From: Pseudomonadota bacterium
Lineage (GTDB): Bacteria > Pseudomonadota > Gammaproteobacteria > Burkholderiales > Burkholderiaceae_C
Assembly: GCA_021805805.1 (NCBI GenBank)
Contig: JAJZEB010000002.1
Span: 19,902 to 83,901, forward strand
Length of the DNA stretch: 64,000 nucleotides
Direction: 5' to 3'
In this document: one piece after another, positions 30,747 through 42,994 of the stretch
How the letters are laid out: every line of letters begins with the position of its first letter
How positions within the stretch are numbered: the first letter of the stretch is position 1
Notes under the pieces: model-generated
Told to the model about the DNA's origin: nothing
Seen by the model: the letters and a program-made list of their open reading frames with translations, nothing else
The model's database searches: none
Made by a program: the position numbers and the translations under genes

Positions 30747-32183
30747 TCACAGGTCGACGCGCGGCACCCGGGTCGACACCCAGGCGGCCAGCAGCGTCAG
30801 CGCGCCGGCGGCGCCGAACGCGAGATGGAAGGCGTGGGTGACGCGGCCGACCGCGGCCGCGTCGCCGCCATGCAGCGCGGCCTGCAGGTCGGCAGTGGAG
30901 ACCAGGCCGAAGACCAGCGCACCGAACACCGCGGTACCCAGCGAGGCGCCGCTCGAGCGCGCCAGCGACACCGTCGCCGCGGCCGCGCCGAGGCGGCTGG
31001 GCCCGGCCACTGCCTGCACCAGCAACTGCGAAGTCGGCATGACGCTGCCGAAGCCCAGCCCGGCGATCAGCCCTAGGCTGGCGACCAGCCAGGTGCCGGC
31101 CGGCGCCCAGCCCAGCGTCAGCAGCGCGACCGCGGCCAGGCTCAGGCCATAGCGCGGCGGCTGGTCGGGCCGTCCGCTGCGCGCCACCAGCCGCCCGGTG
31201 GCGTTGGCGCCGACCACCAGGCCGACGGTCAGCGGCAGCAGCAGCAGGCCGGCGTGCGCCGCACTGCCGTGGCGGCCGAGCTGCAGGTACACCGGCAGGA
31301 AGAACACCAGCGCGAACATCGCCGCGGCGAACAGCACCACGGTGGCGCCGCACCAGGCCACCGCCGGCAGGCGCAGCAGCTCCAGCGGCAGGAACGGGTG
31401 CTGCAGCGCGCGCTCGCGGCGCAACAGCACGGCGCCGAGCACCAGCGCGACGGCGACCATCGCCAGGCTGGTCGTCGACGTCCAGCCGAAGCGGTGCCCG
31501 GCCAGCGTCAGCCACAGCAGGCTCAGCGCCGCGGTCAGCGCGAACAGCACCACCCCGGGCGCGTCGTGCCCGTGCGCGGCCGCCGCGTCGGCCGCGTCGC
31601 CGCGCGGCAGGGTGCGCACCCGCCAGGCCGCCAGCGCCGCCAGCGGCAGATTGACGGCGAACAGCCAGCGCCAGCTCCAGCGGCTGACGACCAGGCCGCC
31701 GAGCACCGGCCCGACGACGCTGGCGAACACGAACACCATGCCGAACCAGGCCTGGAAGCGCGGCCGCTGCCGCGCCGGAACGATCTGCCCGATCAGCGCC
31801 TGGCTCATCACCATCAGCCCGCCGCCGCCCAGCCCCTGCAGCACCCGCGCCGCGATCAGCCACCACATGCCGCCGGCCGCGGTGCACGCCAGCGAACCCA
31901 GCGCGAACAGCGCCAGCGCGCCGACCAGGGTGTCGCGCCGGCCGTAGCGGTCGCCGAGGCGGCCGTACAGCGGCGCCATGATCGTCGATGCCAGCAGATA
32001 GCCGACCGCGATCCACGCGCTGTCGTGCAGGTCGCCGAGGTCGCGCGCGATCGCCGGGGTCGCGGTGGCCAGCAGCGTCTGGTCGACCGCGGCCAGGAAC
32101 ATCGGCAGCACCACGGCGCCGAACAGCCGCGCGAACACGCGCAGCGGGACCGGGGTCTCGGCAGGAGCGGACTGGGTTTGCAT
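30747..32183 (-). CDS. MFS drug:H+ antiporter, DHA2 (EmrB/QacA) family
   Basis: LPMFLAAVDQTLLATATPAIARDLGDLHDSAWIAVGYLLASTIMAPLYGRLGDRYGRR; multiple TM helices. Confidence 0.9.
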   Translation of the reverse strand: MQTQSAPAETPVPLRVFARLFGAVVLPMFLAAVDQTLLATATPAIARDLGDLHDSAWIAVGYLLASTIMAPLYGRLGDRYGRRDTLVGALALFALGSLACTAAGGMWWLIAARVLQGLGGGGLMVMSQALIGQIVPARQRPRFQAWFGMVFVFASVVGPVLGGLVVSRWSWRWLFAVNLPLAALAAWRVRTLPRGDAADAAAAHGHDAPGVVLFALTAALSLLWLTLAGHRFGWTSTTSLAMVAVALVLGAVLLRRERALQHPFLPLELLRLPAVAWCGATVVLFAAAMFALVFFLPVYLQLGRHGSAAHAGLLLLPLTVGLVVGANATGRLVARSGRPDQPPRYGLSLAAVALLTLGWAPAGTWLVASLGLIAGLGFGSVMPTSQLLVQAVAGPSRLGAAAATVSLARSSGASLGTAVFGALVFGLVSTADLQAALHGGDAAAVGRVTHAFHLAFGAAGALTLLAAWVSTRVPRVDL

Positions 32184-32276
32184 CGTCGTGTTTCGGGTCG
32201 CGTGGCGCGCGTCAGAACCGCAGCGTAGATCGAAACGCCGCAGGCCGCCGTGGCGGCCTGCGCGCAGTGCGGGACT

Positions 32277-33707
32277 TCAATGTGCCGCAGCGCCGCGGCT
32301 CACCTCGCCCCAGCCTCCGCCCAGCGCCTGTACGAGGGACACCGCGGCGACGTAGCGCCGCTGCTGCAGCGTCAACAGCGCAACGCGTGCCTGCGCCGCG
32401 ACATTGCTCGCGCTGAGCACGTTCAGGTACGGTGCGGTACCGGCGCGATACTGGTCCTGCGCCAGTCTGAGCGAAACCTCGGCGGCGCCCACGACGGCGG
32501 TCTGCTGGCGCTGCTCGAGCGCCAGCAGACGCTGCGCGGCGAGCTGGTCCTCGACTTGCTGCAGCGCGACCAGCACGGCCTGCCGGTAGTTCGCCACGCT
32601 GCCGCGGTAGGCGGCGCGGCTGGCTGCCAGCTGCGCCGCGCGCGCGCCGCCGTCGAACAGCGTCGCGGCCAGCTGCGGCCCCAGCGACCAGGTCAACACC
32701 GGCGCGCTGAACAGCCCGGCTGCGGTCAGCGCCTGCGCACCGCCCTGCACACCCAGCGTCAGGTCGGGGAACCAGGCACGTTCGGCGATGCCGATCTGCG
32801 CATTGGCAGCGTCGACCTGCGCGGCCGCCGCGATCAGGTCCGGACGGCGCTGCAGCAGCGCCGACGGCAACCCCGGCGGTACCCGCGGTACGTCGGGCAG
32901 TTGCGGCTCGGCAGCCAGGTGGAAGTTGGACGCAGGCTTGCCGACCAGCACCGCGATGGCGTCGACCAGCTGAGCCCTGCCGACCTGCAGGTCGGTCAAT
33001 GCGGTGCGCGACTGCAGCTGCAGCGTGCGCGCCGCGGCGACGTCGGCCGCGGTGACCACGCCGGCAGCGAAGCGTCGTTGCGTCAGGCGCAGCGACTGCG
33101 CGTCGGCGTCGGCGATTCGCCGCGCGAGCACGATCTGCGCATCGGCCACGTGCAGTTGCAGCACGGCCTGCGCCAGCTGCGCCTGCAGGCTCAGGCGCAT
33201 GCCGCGCAGCGTCGCCGCGTCGGCGCGCGCAGCGTCGCCGCTGGCGCGCACCTGCAGCCTGACCTTGCCCCACAGGTCGGGCGCCCAGCTGGCCGCGGCG
33301 CTGGCGGCGACGTCGTTGCCGACCTGGCCGGCGAAATTGCCCGTCGCACCGACCTTCTGCCGCGTCGCCCCGAGCGTTGCGCTGGCCGTCGGCCACAGCG
33401 CGGCACCGGCCTGGCGCAGCGCGGCGCGGGCCTGCTCGTACACCGCCAGCTGCGCGGCCAGCTGCGCATTGCGCGCGCCGACCTGCGGCGCCAGCGCGTC
33501 GAGCCGCGCGTCGCCGAACACCCGCCACCAGGCGTGCTGCGGCGGCGGCGAGGCCATGCGCGCCCAGCCGCCTGCGTTGCCCCAGCCCGACGGCAGCGGC
33601 GTGCGCAACGCAGGCCGCGGCGGCTGCGCCGCGCACGCGGCCAGCGCGAGGATGGCAGTCGCAGCCAGCAAGGGGCGCGCGATGGACAGGATCGGCGTGG
33701 TGCGCAT
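32277..33707 (-). CDS. RND efflux outer membrane lipoprotein, NodT/OprM family
   Basis: Lipobox ILALAACAAQPP; LRRMRLSLQAQLAQAVLQLH..., GLPSALLQRRPDLIAAAAQVDAANAQIGIAERAWFPDLTL. Confidence 0.92.
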   Translation of the reverse strand: MRTTPILSIARPLLAATAILALAACAAQPPRPALRTPLPSGWGNAGGWARMASPPPQHAWWRVFGDARLDALAPQVGARNAQLAAQLAVYEQARAALRQAGAALWPTASATLGATRQKVGATGNFAGQVGNDVAASAAASWAPDLWGKVRLQVRASGDAARADAATLRGMRLSLQAQLAQAVLQLHVADAQIVLARRIADADAQSLRLTQRRFAAGVVTAADVAAARTLQLQSRTALTDLQVGRAQLVDAIAVLVGKPASNFHLAAEPQLPDVPRVPPGLPSALLQRRPDLIAAAAQVDAANAQIGIAERAWFPDLTLGVQGGAQALTAAGLFSAPVLTWSLGPQLAATLFDGGARAAQLAASRAAYRGSVANYRQAVLVALQQVEDQLAAQRLLALEQRQQTAVVGAAEVSLRLAQDQYRAGTAPYLNVLSASNVAAQARVALLTLQQRRYVAAVSLVQALGGGWGEVSRGAAAH

Positions 33708-33728
33708 GGTGGTTGGATCCAGAGCAGG

Positions 33729-36700
33729 TCAGACCGCCGAGTCCAGCGGCAACGGGCGGCCGCTGCGGCCGAAGCGGCGCAGCACCCAGCGGCGCAGGCG
33801 GTCGAGTTCGAGATAGATCACCGGCGTGGTGTACAGCGTCAACGCCTGACTGACGACCAGGCCGCCGGCGATCGAAATTCCCAGCGGCTGGCGCAGTTCG
33901 GCGCCGTCACCGTGCACCAGCGCAAGCGGCAGCGCGGTGAACAGCGCGGCCAGGGTGGTCATCAGGATCGGGCGCAGGCGCAGCGTGGCCGCCTCGACGA
34001 TCGCCTCGGCAGGTTCCAGCGCGCGCTCGCGTTCGGCGCTCAAGGCGAAGTCGACCATCAGGATCGCGTTCTTCTTGACGATGCCGATGAGCAGGAAGAC
34101 GCCGATCAGCGCGATGATCGAGAACTCGCTGTGAAAGACCAGCAGCGCGAGTACCGCGCCGACTCCGGCAGGCGGCAGCGTCGACAGGATCGTCAAGGGG
34201 TGCAGCGTGCTCTCGTAGAGCACGCCGAGCACGATGTAGATCGCGAACACCGCGGCGAGGATGAACAGCGGCTGGTTCTTCAGGGTGTCGCTGAACAGCT
34301 TGGCCGTGCCCTGGAAACCGCCGTGCACGTCCGACGGCAGGCCGATTTCGGCCATCGCCTGGTCGATGCGCTGCTGCGCCTGGCTCAGCGAGACCTCGTC
34401 GGCGAGGTTGAACGAAATCGTCGCCGACACGAACAGGCCCTGGTGGTTGACCGCCAGCGGCGTGTTGGCCAGCACTTCGTGCGTCAGCGCCGAAAGCGGA
34501 ACGCGCTGGCCGGACGCGCCGACCAGGAAAATGTCGCTCAGCGCCGCGCGGTCGTGCTGGTAGCGCGGCGCCGCCTCCATGACCACCTTGTACTGGTTCA
34601 GCGGCGCGTAGATGGTCGACACCAGGCGCTGGCCGAAGGCGTCGTTGAGGGTGGCATCGATGGCCGACACCGGAACGCCGTAGCGCGCCGCCGCGGCACG
34701 GTCGATCGCCAGCCGCAGCTCCAGGCCGGCGGCCTGCTGGTCGGTGTTGACGTCGGTCATGCCGGGAATGCGCTTGAACGCCGCCAGCACGCGCGGCTCC
34801 CACTGCAGCAGGGTCTGCAGGTCGCTGGCTTGCAGGGTGTATTCGTACATCGCCGCCGATGGCCGGCCGCCGGCGCGGATGTCCTGCACCGGGAAGGTGA
34901 ACACGCGCAGCCCGGGCAAATGGCCGAGCGCCTGTCGCAGCTGGGCCATGACTTCCAGCACGCCGTCGCGCTGCGCGATCGGCTTGAGCTGCATGAACAG
35001 AAAGGCACTGTTGCTGGTGCCGCCGCCGCTGAAGCCCATGACCGCCTGAACGGCCTTGTTGCGCCGCACGATGGCGACGATGCGCTGCAGGTCGGAGCGC
35101 ATGCGGCTGAACGACACCGACTGGTCGGCCTGCACGCTGCCGACCAGCAGCCCGGTGTCCTGCAGCGGGAAGAATCCCTTGGGCACGATGGCGTAGAGGT
35201 AGACGTTCAGGCCCACGGTGGCGAAGAACACGGCCAGCATCAGCAGCGGGTGCCGCACAGCGCGGCGCAGGCTGCGCGCGTACGCGGCGTGCAGCCGCTG
35301 CCACGCGCGCGCCGCCAGCGACGCCCGCCCCTGCGGCTGCAGCGGCGCTTGCACGCGCAGCCAGCGCGATGCCAGCATCGGCGTCACGGTCAGCGAGACC
35401 AGCAGCGAAATGCCGATCGCCACCGACAGCGTGACGGCGAATTCGTGGAACAGACGGCCGACGATTCCGCCCATGAACAGCACCGGAACGAACACCGCGA
35501 CCAGCGACAGGCTCATCGACAATACGGTGAAGCCGACTTCGCGCGCGCCACGCAGCGCCGCGTCCAGCGGCGCCATGCCGGCCTCGACGTGGCGCATGAT
35601 GTTCTCGAGCACGACGATGGCATCGTCGACGACGAAGCCGGTGGCGACGATCAGCGCCATCAGCGACAGGTTGTCGAGCGAATAGCCGAGCAGCCACATT
35701 GCGGCAAAGGTGCCGACCAGCGACAGCGGCACCGCCAGCGCCGGAATCAGCGTCGCGCGCCAGTCGCGCAGGAACAGCCAGACGACGCCGACGACCAGCA
35801 GCACGGCGAGCACCAGCGTGGTCCCGACGTCGCGCAGCGAGGCGCGGATCGTCGTCGTGCGGTCCGACACCACGCGCACGTCGATGCCGGCCGGTATCGC
35901 CTGCTCGAGCGCCGGCAGCGCGGCCTTGACGCCGTCGACCGCATCGATGATGTTGGCCCCGGGCTGGCGGAACACGATCAGCAGCACCGCCGGCTTGCCG
36001 TTGGCCAGGCCGGTGTTGTGGATGTCCTGCAGGCCCTGCTGCACGTCGGCGATCTGCGCCAGCCGGATCGGCGCGCCGTTCTTCCAGCCGACGATCACCT
36101 GGCGGTACTGCGCCGGCAGACTCAGGCTGCCGTTGCTGCCGATCTGCCAGCGCCGGCGCGCGCCGTCGATCGCGCCCAGCGGTGCGTCGACGTTGGCCGC
36201 GGCGATCGCCTGGCGCACCTGCTCCAGTCCCAGCCCCATGCCGTTGACGCGCGGCAGGTCGAGCTCGACGCGCACCGCGGGCAGCGCCGAGCCGCCGACG
36301 TTGACCTGGCCGATTCCAGGCAGCTGAGAAATCTTCTGCGCCAGGATGGTCGACGCCGCGTCGTACATCTGCGCCCGCGTCTGGCTCTTCGAGGTCAGCG
36401 CGATGATCATCACCGGAGCGTCGGCCGGGTTGACCTTGCGGTAGGTCGGGTTTCCGGTCAGACCGCTGGGCAGCAGCGGCTCGGCGGCGTTGATCGCCGC
36501 CTGGACCTCGCGCGCGGCGTCGTTGATGTTTTTGGACAAAGCGAACTGCAGGATGATCCGCGTCGAGCCCAGGGTGCTGCTCGACGTCATCTGGCTGACG
36601 CCGGCGATGGTCCCCAGCGAGCGCTCCAGCGGCGTGGCCACGGTCGCCGCCATCACCGCCGGACTCGCCCCGGCGAGCTGCGCCTGCACCGTGATGGTCG

Positions 36701-36827
36701 GGAAATCGACCTGCGGCAGCGGCGCCACCGGCAGCTGGCGCAAGGCGATGAAGCCGGCGGCGAGCACCGCCAGCGCGAGCAGGCTGGTGCCGACCGCGCG
36801 GCGGATGAACAGCGCCGAAAAGTTCAC
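33729..36827 (-). CDS. mdtC: RND efflux permease subunit, MdtC-like
   Basis: [45 protein letters not shown]...[19 protein letters not shown]; 1032 aa. Confidence 0.9.
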   Translation of the reverse strand: MNFSALFIRRAVGTSLLALAVLAAGFIALRQLPVAPLPQVDFPTITVQAQLAGASPAVMAATVATPLERSLGTIAGVSQMTSSSTLGSTRIILQFALSKNINDAAREVQAAINAAEPLLPSGLTGNPTYRKVNPADAPVMIIALTSKSQTRAQMYDAASTILAQKISQLPGIGQVNVGGSALPAVRVELDLPRVNGMGLGLEQVRQAIAAANVDAPLGAIDGARRRWQIGSNGSLSLPAQYRQVIVGWKNGAPIRLAQIADVQQGLQDIHNTGLANGKPAVLLIVFRQPGANIIDAVDGVKAALPALEQAIPAGIDVRVVSDRTTTIRASLRDVGTTLVLAVLLVVGVVWLFLRDWRATLIPALAVPLSLVGTFAAMWLLGYSLDNLSLMALIVATGFVVDDAIVVLENIMRHVEAGMAPLDAALRGAREVGFTVLSMSLSLVAVFVPVLFMGGIVGRLFHEFAVTLSVAIGISLLVSLTVTPMLASRWLRVQAPLQPQGRASLAARAWQRLHAAYARSLRRAVRHPLLMLAVFFATVGLNVYLYAIVPKGFFPLQDTGLLVGSVQADQSVSFSRMRSDLQRIVAIVRRNKAVQAVMGFSGGGTSNSAFLFMQLKPIAQRDGVLEVMAQLRQALGHLPGLRVFTFPVQDIRAGGRPSAAMYEYTLQASDLQTLLQWEPRVLAAFKRIPGMTDVNTDQQAAGLELRLAIDRAAAARYGVPVSAIDATLNDAFGQRLVSTIYAPLNQYKVVMEAAPRYQHDRAALSDIFLVGASGQRVPLSALTHEVLANTPLAVNHQGLFVSATISFNLADEVSLSQAQQRIDQAMAEIGLPSDVHGGFQGTAKLFSDTLKNQPLFILAAVFAIYIVLGVLYESTLHPLTILSTLPPAGVGAVLALLVFHSEFSIIALIGVFLLIGIVKKNAILMVDFALSAERERALEPAEAIVEAATLRLRPILMTTLAALFTALPLALVHGDGAELRQPLGISIAGGLVVSQALTLYTTPVIYLELDRLRRWVLRRFGRSGRPLPLDSAV

Positions 36828-39800
36828 GCGCCTTCCTCACCGCCTGCGGCGCTGCCGAACAGCCGCGCACGCCACGCCGCGCTGCGCCGCGCGACGCGGT
36901 CGAAGGCCAGGTAGATCACCGGCGTGGTGAACAGCGTCAGCAGCTGCGACAGCGCCAGGCCGCCGATCAGGCTGATGCCCAGCGGCTGGCGCAGCTCGGC
37001 GCCCATGCCGCCGCCGACCACCAGAGGCACGGCGCCGAACAGCGCGGCGAAGGTCGTCATCAGGATCGGGCGCAAGCGCAGGTGCGCGGCCTGCAGCATC
37101 GCCGACTCGGCGTCGAGCCCCTGCCGACGCTGCGCGTCGAGCGCGAAGTCGACCATCAGGATGGCGTTCTTCTGCACGATGCCGATGAGCAGGATGATGC
37201 CGATGATGGCGATCACCGTCAGCTGATGGCCGCTGGCGATCAGCGCCAGCAACGCCCCGATTCCGGCCGAAGGCAGCGTCGACAGAATCGTCACCGGGTG
37301 GATGTAGCTCTCGTACAGCACCCCCAGCACGATGTACATCGTCGCCACCGCGGCGAGCAGCAGCCACAGCTCGTTGCGCAACGCGGCCTGGAACGCGCTG
37401 GCGGCACCCTGGAAGGCGATGCTGGTGGCCGGCGGCAGCGCAGTGTCGTGCACGGTGCGCTCGATTGCGCTCACCGCGGCACCCAGCGAAGCCCCCGGCG
37501 CGAGGTCGAACGACAGCAGCGCGGCCGGGAACTGGCCGAGATGGTCGAGCGCCAGCGGGGTGGTGCGCTGTTCGATGCGCGCGATCGCCGCCAGCGGAAT
37601 CGCGCGTCCATTGGCCGCGCTCAGGTAGATGCGGTCGAAGCTGGCCAGCCCGGGCGACGCGCCCAGGCGCACGCCGAGCACCACGCGGTACTGTGCCGAC
37701 TGCGTGAACACGGTCGACACCTGGCGCTGACCGAAGGCGTCGTACAGCGCGGCGTCGATCGCCGCCATGGTGATGCCCAGGCGCGCCGCGGCGTCGCGGT
37801 CGACGACGACGAAGGCCTGCAGGCCGTTCGCCTGCAGATCACTGGTCACCGCGCGCAGTTGCGGCAGCCGGCGCAGCCGCGGCAGCAGCGTGGCCACCGC
37901 CCGCTCCAGGTCGGCCTGGCTGGTCGCGCTCAACGTGAACTGGTAGGGGTAGCGGCTGGCGATGTCGTCGATGTTCAGGTCCTGCACCGGCTGCATGAAC
38001 AGCTCGATTCCCGGGACCTGCGCTGCCAGCCGCCGCAACCGCGCGATGACCGCGCCGACGCGCACGCCGCGCTGCGCCAGCGGCTTGAGGCTGATCAGCA
38101 GCCGGCCGCTGTTCATCGTCACGTTGCTGCCGTCGATTCCCGCCACCGCCGCCACGCTGGCCACCGCCGGGTCGCGCGCCAGCGCCTGCACCAGCGCGCG
38201 CTGGCGCGCCTGCATGGCGGCGAACGAAGCCGATTGCGCAGTCAGCGTCGTGCCCTGGATCAACCCGGTATCCTGCAGCGGGAAGAATCCCTTCGGGATC
38301 CAGGCGTACAGCGCCACGGTCAGCGCCAGCGTGCCCAGCGCGGCGACGAGCACGGCGGGCTGGTGGCGCAACACCCAGCGCAGCGCCGCAGCGTAGCGGC
38401 TGGCCAGGCGATCGAACGCGCGCCCGCTGGCGCGGAACAGGCGTCCCTGGCGGGATTCGGGAACGTGGCGCAGCAGGCGCGCCGACAGCATCGGGGTGAA
38501 GGTCAGCGACACCCCGGCCGAGATCACGATGGCCACCGCCAGGGTGATGGCGAACTCGCGGAACAACCGGCCGACCACATCGCCCATGAACAGCAGCGGG
38601 ATCAGCACCGCGATCAACGAGAAGGTCAGCGAAATGATCGTGAAGCCGATCTGCGCCGCGCCCTTGAGCGCTGCGCGCAGCGGCGGCTCGCCGTCCTCGA
38701 TGTGGCGCGAGATGTTCTCGATCATGACGATCGCGTCGTCGACGACGAAGCCGGTGGCGATGGTCAACGCCATCAGCGTCAGGGTGTTGACCGAGAACCC
38801 GAACAGGTACATCGCGCCGAAGGTGCCGACCAGCGCCACCGGCACCGCGGTGGCTGGAATGAAGGTCGCGCGCGCGCTGCGCAGGAAGACGAAGATCACC
38901 AGCACGACGAGCACGACGGCGAGCAGCAGCTCGAAGCTGACGTCGGCGATCGCCGCGCGGATCGTCACCGTACGGTCGGACAGCACCTGCAGCCGCGCTG
39001 CGGCGGGCAGCTGCGCCTGCAGCCCCGGCAGCAGCGCATGGATCGCATCGACGACCCGGATCACATTGGCGCCGGGCTGGCGCTGCACGTTGATGACGAT
39101 GCCGGGGCGGCCGTCGACCAGCGCGCCCTGCCACGCGTTCTGCGCCGCGGTGCGCACGCTGGCGACGTCGCCCAGGCGCACCGGCGCGCCGTTGACCCAG
39201 GCGATGATCAGCGCGGCGTAGGCCTGCGGGCTCTGCAACTGGTCGTCGGCGTCGATCGTGAACGACTGCTGCGCGCCGTCGATGCTGCCCTTCGGGCCGT
39301 TGACGTTGGCGCTGCCGATGGCACTGCGCACCGCGTCGAGGCCCAGCCCCAGCGCGGCGAGCCGGCGCGGGTCGACGGTGATGCGCACCGCCGGCTTGTG
39401 GCCCCCGGCCAGCGTGACCAGGCCGACTCCGTCGACCTGCGACAGCTTCTGCGACAGCCGGGTGTCGGCCAGGTCGTAGAGCTGGGTCAGCGGCAGGCTG
39501 GACGAGGTCAGCCCGAGGCTGATCACCGGCGCGTCGGCCGGATTGACCTTGGCGTAGATCGGCGGCTGCGGCAGATCGGTCGGCAGCACACTGGAGGCGG
39601 CGTTGATCGCCGCCTGCACTTCCTGCTCGGCCACGTCCAGCGGCAGCGCGAGGTCGAAGCGCAGGGTGATGACCGATGCGCCGCCCGAGCTGACCGACCA
39701 CATCTGCGCCAGCCCCGGCATCTGGCCGAACTGGCGCTCCAGCGGCGAAGTCACTGCCGAGCCCATCACGTCCGGGCTCGCTCCCGGGTACAGGGTGGTG

Positions 39801-40021
39801 ACCTGGATCGTCGGGTAGTCGACTTCGGGCAGCGGAGCCTGCGGCAGCAGCTTCCAGCCGACGTAGCCGGCGACCAGCACCGCGATCATCAGCAGCGTGG
39901 TCGCGATCGGGCGCAGGATGAACAGCCGCGACGGACTCGGCCGCTGCGCCTCGTCGTCCGTCGGGTGCGCGTCGTGTCCCGCGCCCGCTTGCGCGGACGC
40001 CTGGTCGCGGTCGAGGCTCAC
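36824..40021 (-). CDS. mdtB: RND efflux permease subunit, MdtB-like
   Basis: [55 protein letters not shown]...; 4-bp overlap (ATGA) with mdtC. Confidence 0.9.
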   Translation of the reverse strand: MSLDRDQASAQAGAGHDAHPTDDEAQRPSPSRLFILRPIATTLLMIAVLVAGYVGWKLLPQAPLPEVDYPTIQVTTLYPGASPDVMGSAVTSPLERQFGQMPGLAQMWSVSSGGASVITLRFDLALPLDVAEQEVQAAINAASSVLPTDLPQPPIYAKVNPADAPVISLGLTSSSLPLTQLYDLADTRLSQKLSQVDGVGLVTLAGGHKPAVRITVDPRRLAALGLGLDAVRSAIGSANVNGPKGSIDGAQQSFTIDADDQLQSPQAYAALIIAWVNGAPVRLGDVASVRTAAQNAWQGALVDGRPGIVINVQRQPGANVIRVVDAIHALLPGLQAQLPAAARLQVLSDRTVTIRAAIADVSFELLLAVVLVVLVIFVFLRSARATFIPATAVPVALVGTFGAMYLFGFSVNTLTLMALTIATGFVVDDAIVMIENISRHIEDGEPPLRAALKGAAQIGFTIISLTFSLIAVLIPLLFMGDVVGRLFREFAITLAVAIVISAGVSLTFTPMLSARLLRHVPESRQGRLFRASGRAFDRLASRYAAALRWVLRHQPAVLVAALGTLALTVALYAWIPKGFFPLQDTGLIQGTTLTAQSASFAAMQARQRALVQALARDPAVASVAAVAGIDGSNVTMNSGRLLISLKPLAQRGVRVGAVIARLRRLAAQVPGIELFMQPVQDLNIDDIASRYPYQFTLSATSQADLERAVATLLPRLRRLPQLRAVTSDLQANGLQAFVVVDRDAAARLGITMAAIDAALYDAFGQRQVSTVFTQSAQYRVVLGVRLGASPGLASFDRIYLSAANGRAIPLAAIARIEQRTTPLALDHLGQFPAALLSFDLAPGASLGAAVSAIERTVHDTALPPATSIAFQGAASAFQAALRNELWLLLAAVATMYIVLGVLYESYIHPVTILSTLPSAGIGALLALIASGHQLTVIAIIGIILLIGIVQKNAILMVDFALDAQRRQGLDAESAMLQAAHLRLRPILMTTFAALFGAVPLVVGGGMGAELRQPLGISLIGGLALSQLLTLFTTPVIYLAFDRVARRSAAWRARLFGSAAGGEEGA

Positions 40022-41304
40022 GACCTGTCGCCGGACCGGTGCGCGCGCGACGACGCCGCCGCAGGCGCGGCGCGCGCGGCTGCGCCGCCCGCCCCCGCCG
40101 CCTGCACCACCCGGACCACGGAGCCGTCGTGCAGCCGGTCGAGTCCGTCGGTGACGACCCGTTCGCCGGCGGCCAGCCCGGAGGTGATCTGCGTCAGCCC
40201 GGCGTCGGCGGCACCGGTGGTGACCCGGCGCAGTGCGACCTTGCCTGCCGCGCCGATGACATAGACGTAGGTTCCCGGAGCGCCGACCCCCACCGCGGTC
40301 GTCGGCACGACGACGGCGCCTTCGATGGTGCGCAGCAGCACGCGGACGTCGACGAACTGGTTCGGGTACAGCGCCAGATCGCGGTTGGCGAACTCGGCGC
40401 GCAGCATCAGCGTTCCGGTCGAGGTGTCGATGCGGTTGTCGGCGGCGTACAGGCTACCCGCGGCGAGCTCGCGACTGCGCGTCGAATCCCACGCCTGCAC
40501 CGTCGGGCGCCGTGCGGCACGCAATTGCTCGAGCACCGCCTGCACCTGCTGCTGCGGCAGCGCGAACGCAACGTCGATCGGCTGCACCTGGGCGATCACC
40601 GCCACCGGGGTCGATCCGGTCGCAGCGCCCGCGGTCGCGTTCGCCGCCGCGGCAGCGTTGGTCGCGCCGATCGCGCCGCCGGTCGACAGCATGTTGCCGG
40701 CGTCGACCGGGCGCAGCCCGGCCAGCCCGGACACCGGCGCGGTGATTCGCGTCCAGCTCAACTGCAGTGCGGCGGCGTCGACCGCGGCCTGGTCGGCCTG
40801 CACGGTGGCCGCCAGCTGCGCGACGGTGGCGCGCTGGTCGGCGACCTGCTGCGCGGCGATCGAGTTCTGCGCCAGCAGCGTCTCGTAGCGCGCGAGGTCG
40901 CCGCGCGCGCCGGCGAGCTGGGCGCGCGCCTGCGCCAGCTGCGCACGCGCCTGCTCGAGCGCGATGCGCAGCGGCGCCGGGTCGATCCGCGCCAGCAGCT
41001 GGCCGCGCCGCACCAGCTCGCCCTGGTGGTAATCGACGCTTTGCAGCAGGCCGCCGACGCGCGGCATCACGTTGACCAGCGCGCGTGGCGTGACCGTGCC
41101 CAGCGCGCTGAGCCATACCGGCAGGTTCGCGCGCCGCGCCACCGCCGCAGTGACCGGTTGCGGAGGCACTGCCATGCCGCCGTGGCGCGGCATGCGCTGC
41201 GCGTGCCCGGAGACGGCGTAGACGAGCAGCGCGGTGCCGAGCAGTGCGCCGAGAATGCCGACGCGCCGTGCGGTCGCCGACGATTGGGCAAGCGAAAAAG
41301 GCAT
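40018..41304 (-). CDS. mdtA: RND efflux periplasmic adaptor (membrane fusion protein), MdtA-like
   Basis: [68 protein letters not shown]; 4-bp overlap with mdtB. Confidence 0.9.
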   Translation of the reverse strand: MPFSLAQSSATARRVGILGALLGTALLVYAVSGHAQRMPRHGGMAVPPQPVTAAVARRANLPVWLSALGTVTPRALVNVMPRVGGLLQSVDYHQGELVRRGQLLARIDPAPLRIALEQARAQLAQARAQLAGARGDLARYETLLAQNSIAAQQVADQRATVAQLAATVQADQAAVDAAALQLSWTRITAPVSGLAGLRPVDAGNMLSTGGAIGATNAAAAANATAGAATGSTPVAVIAQVQPIDVAFALPQQQVQAVLEQLRAARRPTVQAWDSTRSRELAAGSLYAADNRIDTSTGTLMLRAEFANRDLALYPNQFVDVRVLLRTIEGAVVVPTTAVGVGAPGTYVYVIGAAGKVALRRVTTGAADAGLTQITSGLAAGERVVTDGLDRLHDGSVVRVVQAAGAGGAAARAAPAAASSRAHRSGDRS

Positions 41305-41488
41305 GGAAAAAACCTTGGCGGCTGGGCGCAGCAGGAACGGAAACGGGCGGGCGACCGCGAAATGATCGCGGAACTGGATGAACCCGGCATGTTGCGCGCG
41401 TGTCGATTCATTGCTGCGCGATCGCGCGCGACTGTGTATTCTCGCTGCAGCTTAGCGACGCGGCTTCGAAAACGGGAGAGAGACCACC

Positions 41489-42892
41489 GTGAATGCAGGA
41501 CAAAAAGCGACCGGGATCGTGCCGGTACCCGCCGAGCTCGTCGACGCGCTGCGCGCGCGCTTCGGCGACGATTTCAGTACCGCAGATGCGGTGCGCGCGC
41601 AGCACGGACGCGACGAGTCTGCGTTCGATCCGGCGCCTCCCGACGGCGTGGTGTTCTGCACCGACACCGCCGAGGTGGCCGACGCGGTCGCACTGTGCGC
41701 CGCGCACGCGGTTCCGGTGATCGCGTTCGGGGCCGGCTCTTCGCTCGAGGGCCAGCTGCTTGCCGTGCACGGTGGAATCACGCTGGACTTGTCGCGAATG
41801 AACCGGGTGCTCGAGATTGCCGCCGACGACATGCTGGCCACCGTGCAGGCAGGCGTCACCCGGTTGCAGCTCAACGACGAACTGCGCCACAGCGGGTTGT
41901 TCTTCCCGATCGATCCGGGCGCCGACGCCACCCTCGGCGGAATGACCGCGACCCGCGCCAGCGGCACCAATGCCGTGCGCTACGGCACCATGCGCGAGAA
42001 CGTGCTCGCGCTGACCGTGGTGCTGGCCGATGGCCGCGTCGTGCGCACCGGAACGCGCGCGCGCAAGAGCAGCGCAGGCTACGACCTCGCGCGGCTGTTC
42101 GTCGGCAGCGAGGGCACGCTGGGAATCGTCACCGAAGTCACGGTGCGGCTGCATCCGCAGCCGGCTGCGGTGGCCGCAGCGGTGTGTTCGTTCCCCGACG
42201 TGGCTCAGGCCGTCGAATGCACCATCGCGATCATCCAGGGCGCGATCCCGATCGCGCGCTGCGAGCTGATGGACGTGCACGCGGTGCGCGCGGTCAACGC
42301 CCACGACCATCTGGGTCTGCCCGAGCAGCCGCTGCTGCTGATGGAGTTCCACGGCTCCGCCGCAGGAGTCCGCGAGCAGGCCGAAGCGGTGCAGGCGCTG
42401 GCCAGCGACCACGGCGGCTCCGATTTCGCCTGGGCCGACACCCCGGAGGAACGCAGCCGGTTGTGGCGCGCGCGCCACCACGCGTACCTGTCGGCGCTGC
42501 AGACGCGGCCCGGCTGCCGCTGCGTGACCACCGACACCTGCGTGCCGATTTCCCGCCTTGCCGAATCGATCAGCGCCACGGTGGCCGAGGCCGACGCCGC
42601 CGGGCTGCCTTACTTTCTCGTCGGCCACGTCGGCGACGGCAACTTCCACGTCGGCTACCTGATCGATCCGCTGCAGCCCGACGAGCGCGAACTGGCCGAA
42701 GCGCTGAATGCCCGGCTGGTCCGCCGCGCCCTCGCGCTCGGAGGCACCTGCACCGGCGAACACGGCGTCGGACTGCACAAGCAGGAGTTCTTGCGCGAGG
42801 AAGCGGGCGACGACGCGATCGCGCTGATGCGCGCGCTCAAGCATGCGCTGGATCCCATGCGGATTCTGAATCCAGGAAAGATCTTCTCCTAA
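41489..42892 (+). CDS. FAD-linked oxidase, D-lactate dehydrogenase (cytochrome)-like
   Basis: VIAFGAGSSLEGQLLAVHGGITLDLSRMNRVLEI...GATLGGMTATRASGTNAVRYGTM-like block; C-terminal GTCTGEHGVGLHKQEFL. Confidence 0.9.
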   Translation: MNAGQKATGIVPVPAELVDALRARFGDDFSTADAVRAQHGRDESAFDPAPPDGVVFCTDTAEVADAVALCAAHAVPVIAFGAGSSLEGQLLAVHGGITLDLSRMNRVLEIAADDMLATVQAGVTRLQLNDELRHSGLFFPIDPGADATLGGMTATRASGTNAVRYGTMRENVLALTVVLADGRVVRTGTRARKSSAGYDLARLFVGSEGTLGIVTEVTVRLHPQPAAVAAAVCSFPDVAQAVECTIAIIQGAIPIARCELMDVHAVRAVNAHDHLGLPEQPLLLMEFHGSAAGVREQAEAVQALASDHGGSDFAWADTPEERSRLWRARHHAYLSALQTRPGCRCVTTDTCVPISRLAESISATVAEADAAGLPYFLVGHVGDGNFHVGYLIDPLQPDERELAEALNARLVRRALALGGTCTGEHGVGLHKQEFLREEAGDDAIALMRALKHALDPMRILNPGKIFS

Positions 42893-42994
42893 CAACATGC
42901 AAAATATCTTCAAGTTCAACTAATTGACGCCAATTCCTGCACTTCCTGTACGGGATCGCTGGACAAATTCTCGAGCGACGCGCACACTGGCGCG

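Noticed and set aside
33907-36870. 987-aa minus-strand ORF in an alternative frame of mdtC
   Set aside because: Out-of-frame with the clear RND permease; Arg/Gly/Ala-rich translation only
32250-36914. 1554-aa plus-strand ORF
   Set aside because: Lies antisense to the outer membrane factor and mdtC; low-complexity Arg/Gln/His/Asp-rich translation with no recognisable domain, the usual shadow of high-GC coding DNA
37082-40264. 1060-aa plus-strand ORF
   Set aside because: Antisense to mdtB, same artefact
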